Positions 59,772 to 64,000 of a DNA stretch of 64,000 bases are shown here, one piece after another. The DNA lies in the NCBI RefSeq assembly GCF_001435585.1, contig NZ_AZEC01000004.1, positions 55,738 to 119,737 on the forward strand, given 5' to 3'. Numbering within the stretch: position 1 is the first letter of the stretch; every line of letters begins with the position of its first letter. This stretch comes from Schleiferilactobacillus perolens DSM 12744. GTDB lineage: Bacteria > Bacillota > Bacilli > Lactobacillales > Lactobacillaceae. The notes beneath the pieces were generated by a model. That model saw nothing but the letters and a program-made list of their open reading frames with translations, was not told the DNA's origin and ran no database searches. The position numbers were made by a program, and so were the translations under genes.

Positions 59772-62700
59772 ATGTTTAAGCGGGGCGGTGGTCAACGCAC
59801 AATTAAATGGATAATCTACATGATGCTGACCTGGGCGGTGGTCGGCAGCTTTTTCATGGGGTCTTTAGTTTCGGTGCAGGCGGACACTGTCGGGGATGTG
59901 TTTGATAATACCCCGGATATTAACGGAGAGGTCCCAAAGATTGGTACTGTCCCTTGGAATACCTATTGGGTACCGGGGATTGAGCGGGAGCGGAGTGCCA
60001 AGGAAGGGTCGTTTGTTAAGTGGGGATACGACGGCTGGGCTGTGGATGATCCGTTAAATCGATGGCAAAAGACGCGTTTATATCAGCCGATGCCGATTAC
60101 GAAGGATAATAGAGAAGACAAAGGTGGACTACTGAATACCACCGATTGGGAAACTGGTGTTACCGCTTCGCCAGCGTCGATATTGTTCAACAAAGACGCG
60201 GCAGGCAATCCCATCACCGGTCATGGTGATGCGTTTTTCTCGTTGAATTACGTGAATAGCCCAGAACTGATTGATTTCAGCCGACCAGACCTGGCACTGG
60301 CTTTTGCCAAATCCGGTCAAGGTGGGACACCCTTGGATTACAATCAACGGAATGAAATTTTCAACACCCAAAATGTCACACCGCGAACTAAGAGCGATGG
60401 CAAGGGTGGCATTACGTTAGCTGACGGAGCCAATTATAATGGTGGCTTTATTCAGGCGACGGGGAATGTGCCGATTTATGCCCGGGTGGCTGAATCAGAA
60501 ACTACGGCCGATGCGATTATGGGTGGTAATTGGGGTGTCATGGTTAAGGTTACCGTGGCGCCAGGAATTGATGCTAAGTCACTGGCGGCAACAATTGATT
60601 GGTCGAAGTCTTATTATTTTCTGTCTGTCGATTCCATCAATATTCCTTTCAGTAACATTCCCATTAAGGATATCAACTTTCCTCTGCAGTTTGATCATCA
60701 TGTGTATCTAGATCCTAAAGATCCACAGACCTTTTTTCTCAAGGTAAAGGGGATTCCGTTTAACGTGTTGAACAATAACGCAGGCGGAAAACAAAACCAG
60801 GCAATGTTGGAATTACAGAATGGAAATGCGGATTTTCTTGACTATTTGCATAATCGGCAGATTATACCAGGAATGTCTGGCAAGGCGACAACATTGGACA
60901 AGATACAGAACAATGGCAAGGGGAATATCAAGAGCGATATATTGAATGACAATTCAATTCCCGGCCAGAATCCCTTGTTAAAGCGGGGGCGCAACGGTGA
61001 CATTCAGCCAAATTTCCAATGGAGCGACGCGCGCCATGACGGTATTTGGGACCCATTACCAGGTATGCTGACTGAAATTGCGGATGGCGCAAAAGTTCGC
61101 CCGTTTCCAGAAAAAACATTCCTCGACCCGCTCAATTTGGCAAAAGGAGCCAACGACTTCATAACCAGTATAACTGCTGGGATCGTCCGGGCTATTGCTG
61201 ATTTCGTGGGGCATAGTCCAGTATATGACACGGGTGACACTGGACGAATGATCAGTTTGGTAAACGCCAATAAACAACCTGATGATCGTAGAATATCTGC
61301 TGTTGATTTCGACAAGATTAATATTCCAATAATTGGCCAAATTCTAAATGTCATTGGTATGTTCTTTAAAGGCATCGGCACATTTATCCGAACTGTTTTC
61401 GTGGACCCAGCTTTGCGAGCAGTTACATCCGCGCTTATGAGAGAAGGCTTTCGCGGCAATGCCCATGTCAATTTTTCCTTCAATGTATCTCAATACAGCG
61501 GCAGCCCGGACAAACTTAAAACCGCCCTCACAGAAGGTAAGTTACCGTCAGCACCCTATAACGACGGCAAGTTTAATTTGCAAGACGGCTTAGGCGGGAT
61601 GAATGAAAATGACCCCCGCCGCGCGCCAATCCAGATTACGATGTATGGCTCTAATCAATTGGTCGATCCGTATCGGGTGACTTGGAATATGGAACGCAAG
61701 AGTATGAGCAAAAACCTCCCCGTGTCACTCCGTCAGCAAATGAAAGCCGGCACATCGCCGATGGACTATGCCGTCATTGATGACGATAAAATGGACGAGG
61801 GTGTCCGTTATCCGGTGTACACAAATCTCTCCTCTTGGACCGGCGCGATCGTACCTTACGACAGGCACTATTACGACAACAAGAAGGGTAACGATACGCT
61901 GCATTCCGGCGGGCGGCTCTCTGCGGGTTATCAGGAACGCACAGCGACACCCGATCCAGGCCTGGATGGGATTCTCGTGAATCATCCCAATTCAGATGGC
62001 ACGATTGGCTACACAGACCCATTTATCAACCTTAGCCCGCAGCCGGAGAATAAAAAGGCCGGCACTATCAGTCCCAGCCGCTATGCCAATGTCTATTCCT
62101 ATTATGACTATGAAAGTGCCGGCGAAGGGAGTCCACAACCTTGGCCGGATGCGAAGGGTCCGCAACGCGTGACAGATGGTGACAAATCGGCATTGGCCAT
62201 TAAAGTGAACAATCCTGATGGCGTCAATACAGATGACAGCAAGATCATCACTTCGTTGAACGATAAAAAGTGGCATTTTGAAGGCACGATGAATGGCGTG
62301 CCGTTGGCTGATGCGACAGTGCATCTGCACCAGTCATTGCAGCCGAGCATTGATTTATCGACCAATGATTATTTGGCAGTGCATTATGATGAAGTGAAGG
62401 ATAAGAACCAGATCACTGAACCATTGGGTTATTTCCGTGATCCGTTGGGCAACTTCGCGCCTGGCGGTCATCAACTGCAAGGCACACTGACTTCGGCACA
62501 CTCAGAGCAGAAAGCATTTTCTGATACTTTTCAAAGCACCGATACCCGGCATCGCATCATGAGCAACTGGTCTGAAAAAGGCAACAAACTAGCGAAAGAG
62601 AACGATCCGACCCGATGGACTTTAGACGGTAAGACCGGCAACGCCACGGTCAAGTATCAGCTGCCGCCAGAGGGGGCGACTCAGGACAGTCTGTATTACG

Positions 62701-63878
62701 GTGATCTGAAATTTCATCGTCAAGGGGAGGTCAAGACTGTCGGTGATTACACGCTCAAGACTGAAAACGAAGCAGTTGCTAAGCATTTAGTGTTCCTCAA
62801 TCACGAGACGCCCGATGAGCAATGGTATTCCTTGACGAAACAATTTGCGGATGGGAGTGAGACGTATTTTGTGACGGCCGATAACCAACCAATCACGGTG
62901 AATGGGGCCGCTAAGGGTAAGGAAATTGCGGCTGGGAAATATCCCACTCAGATGTATTTGATGTTGCCTAAAGTTGACGGCACAATGTTAGAGATGCCCC
63001 AAGTCCCTGGTGCGCAAAAAGTCGAACCTGTATCTGGTCAAACGAATAATCAATTTTCGACTTATCGCATTATCTTTACGGTGGGGCCAAAAGAGTTCAC
63101 GTATTCGTATCGATATTCGGTGAAAGATTACGCACAGATCCCACTAAACGTCAATTACCGCGATGTTTTACGCACCGACACGCATGTCATGGCCACTTCT
63201 AATCCTGTCCATTTTGCAGAACAAATGAACGTCAATTTGGAACACGTGCCGTCACTGGCCTTTGGTAAACAGTTCATGCCATCCCCGAGTGGAGCAGCAT
63301 ACGACTTGCCCCACAAGCGGGACAAAGATAGTGATCCAAACGATGACAAGGTGGGCACGGCGGAAGATGATCAACGCCGCGAGGCCTATCTGACCGTGCG
63401 GGACCATCAGCAAGGACAGAATTCTTGGAACGTCACCGCGGCACTGTCTCCGTTTACGACCAATGATGGCAAGGAGCGGCGCGACTTCAGGATTAATTGG
63501 CAGGAACCGGCAAAAATCAAGGATGAGCGATTTAACACGGAACGCGTGCCAGACGGGAGTTACCATGATCCCACCGATACCGCTCACTTCCCTGCGTATA
63601 ACCCGTCACCGTTGCGCTACTGGCGGTATTACAATCATTTACCAGCGGCAGAAATGGGCACGGATAGTACGCCAATCCGGCTGTATAAACTGGACAGGCT
63701 GGTGGAGCCGCTTAATCCGAATGAAACACCGGCTGACCCGTTCGATCTGACGATACACTATCCCCATGCCCAGTTGATCGTACCGAAGAATGCGGCCGGG
63801 TTTGCGACGCCAGAGACGGATTCGGAGTACGCGGCGACGATTACCTATACGTTATCGTCGGGGAATGATGGGATATAA
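59772..63878 (+). CDS. Giant secreted WxL-like surface protein, paralogue of 31296
   Basis: A 1368-residue exported protein. The signal peptide (WIIYMMLTWAVVGSFFMG) is probably cut after SVQA, giving DTVGDVFDNTPD, nearly the same mature start as the protein at 31296. Shared blocks include GSFVKWGYDGW, PLQFDHHVYLDP, FLKVKGIPFN, AGTSPMDYAVI, WTGAIVPYDR and RTATPDPG. The C-terminal WxL-like domain has NSWNVTAALSPFT in place of W-x-L and ends YAATITYTLSSGNDGI, with Tyr for the second Trp. I chose the ATG at 59772, 8 bases after GGGGG. No DUF916 gene follows inside the window. A cre site lies upstream. Confidence 0.82.
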   Translation: MFKRGGGQRTIKWIIYMMLTWAVVGSFFMGSLVSVQADTVGDVFDNTPDINGEVPKIGTVPWNTYWVPGIERERSAKEGSFVKWGYDGWAVDDPLNRWQKTRLYQPMPITKDNREDKGGLLNTTDWETGVTASPASILFNKDAAGNPITGHGDAFFSLNYVNSPELIDFSRPDLALAFAKSGQGGTPLDYNQRNEIFNTQNVTPRTKSDGKGGITLADGANYNGGFIQATGNVPIYARVAESETTADAIMGGNWGVMVKVTVAPGIDAKSLAATIDWSKSYYFLSVDSINIPFSNIPIKDINFPLQFDHHVYLDPKDPQTFFLKVKGIPFNVLNNNAGGKQNQAMLELQNGNADFLDYLHNRQIIPGMSGKATTLDKIQNNGKGNIKSDILNDNSIPGQNPLLKRGRNGDIQPNFQWSDARHDGIWDPLPGMLTEIADGAKVRPFPEKTFLDPLNLAKGANDFITSITAGIVRAIADFVGHSPVYDTGDTGRMISLVNANKQPDDRRISAVDFDKINIPIIGQILNVIGMFFKGIGTFIRTVFVDPALRAVTSALMREGFRGNAHVNFSFNVSQYSGSPDKLKTALTEGKLPSAPYNDGKFNLQDGLGGMNENDPRRAPIQITMYGSNQLVDPYRVTWNMERKSMSKNLPVSLRQQMKAGTSPMDYAVIDDDKMDEGVRYPVYTNLSSWTGAIVPYDRHYYDNKKGNDTLHSGGRLSAGYQERTATPDPGLDGILVNHPNSDGTIGYTDPFINLSPQPENKKAGTISPSRYANVYSYYDYESAGEGSPQPWPDAKGPQRVTDGDKSALAIKVNNPDGVNTDDSKIITSLNDKKWHFEGTMNGVPLADATVHLHQSLQPSIDLSTNDYLAVHYDEVKDKNQITEPLGYFRDPLGNFAPGGHQLQGTLTSAHSEQKAFSDTFQSTDTRHRIMSNWSEKGNKLAKENDPTRWTLDGKTGNATVKYQLPPEGATQDSLYYGDLKFHRQGEVKTVGDYTLKTENEAVAKHLVFLNHETPDEQWYSLTKQFADGSETYFVTADNQPITVNGAAKGKEIAAGKYPTQMYLMLPKVDGTMLEMPQVPGAQKVEPVSGQTNNQFSTYRIIFTVGPKEFTYSYRYSVKDYAQIPLNVNYRDVLRTDTHVMATSNPVHFAEQMNVNLEHVPSLAFGKQFMPSPSGAAYDLPHKRDKDSDPNDDKVGTAEDDQRREAYLTVRDHQQGQNSWNVTAALSPFTTNDGKERRDFRINWQEPAKIKDERFNTERVPDGSYHDPTDTAHFPAYNPSPLRYWRYYNHLPAAEMGTDSTPIRLYKLDRLVEPLNPNETPADPFDLTIHYPHAQLIVPKNAAGFATPETDSEYAATITYTLSSGNDGI

Positions 63879-63916
63879 AGCGGCTTCCACCTAATCTAAA
63901 CGGGTTGCAGCCGACC

Positions 63917-63996
63917 AGAAGCTATGTCAGAAGGCAGGCCAGGCAAAAAACCTAAGTACGGGTTTTCTGCCTGGCCTGCCTTCTGACGCCGCTTCT
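63917..63996. repeat. Long inverted repeat at the window end
   Basis: Arms of 27 bases (63926-63952 and 63961-63987) pair with one mismatch around an 8-base loop; the arms start GTCAGAAGGCAGGCC. Outside them AGAAGC and GCTTCT add six pairs. No T run follows, so it is not a standard terminator. It begins about 40 bases after the stop of the surface protein and could continue past the window. Confidence 0.75.
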
Positions 63997-64000
63997 AACC

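Noticed and set aside
63926..63987. Reading the last inverted repeat as an ordinary terminator
   Set aside because: The stem is unusually long and is not followed by a T run on either strand, so the standard mechanism is not supported.

Overview
The window looks like chromosomal DNA of a lactic acid bacterium of the family Lactobacillaceae. The support is the AGGAGG-type ribosome binding sites, TTGACA/TATAAT-type promoters, the mevalonate route to isoprenoids, a WxL-type surface system with its DUF916 partner, a D-2-hydroxyisocaproate-type dehydrogenase, PepS and typical lactobacillar gene neighbours (rplM-rpsI, map-yihY-galU, rlm-recX). The fairly high GC content and the very large WxL-like proteins would suit a Schleiferilactobacillus or Lacticaseibacillus relative, but the species is an inference.

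Layout. 1-0.65 kb: a copper-type operon of two cupredoxin proteins behind a promoter with two CopY boxes. 0.8-3.6 kb: a membrane-anchored XRE regulator, a fucosidase gene broken by one stop codon, an acetyltransferase and a small membrane protein. 3.7-31 kb: an accessory region dense in redox enzymes and one-component regulators (MarR, TetR, MerR, HxlR). It holds short-chain and medium-chain dehydrogenases, aldo-keto reductases, flavodoxins, an F420-type NADP reductase, a DHA2 drug exporter, two TMEM175-like proteins, an RNA 2'-phosphotransferase, a broken membrane-protein gene, and rplM-rpsI as a core insertion. Four promoters in this region share the same 19-bp-spaced MerR architecture and probably form one local electrophile-stress regulon under the MerR protein at 20041. 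31-36.6 kb: a roughly 1390-residue secreted WxL-like protein followed by its DUF916/DUF3324 partner. 36.6-50.8 kb: tRNA-Val, rarA, an amino-acid permease with a leader peptide, pepS, a TetR regulator, wecB, gtrA, a flavodoxin, ald, a sugar-type symporter, map, yihY and galU. 51-59.6 kb: the upper mevalonate operon (thiolase, mvaA, mvaS) followed by a D-2-hydroxyacid dehydrogenase, then nudix, deoxyribosyltransferase, the rRNA methyltransferase and recX. 59.8-63.9 kb: a second giant WxL-like protein, paralogous to the first.

The least explained structure is a family of four intergenic elements of 170-200 bp (40108, 48500, 50839, 56154). Each is a nested palindrome placed just downstream of stop codons. 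Between copies the arms differ in sequence, but in most places both arms change together, so pairing is kept; one copy has replaced its whole inner hairpin with an unrelated but still self-complementary sequence. I do not recognise this family. I see no CRISPR array, prophage or insertion sequence in the window.
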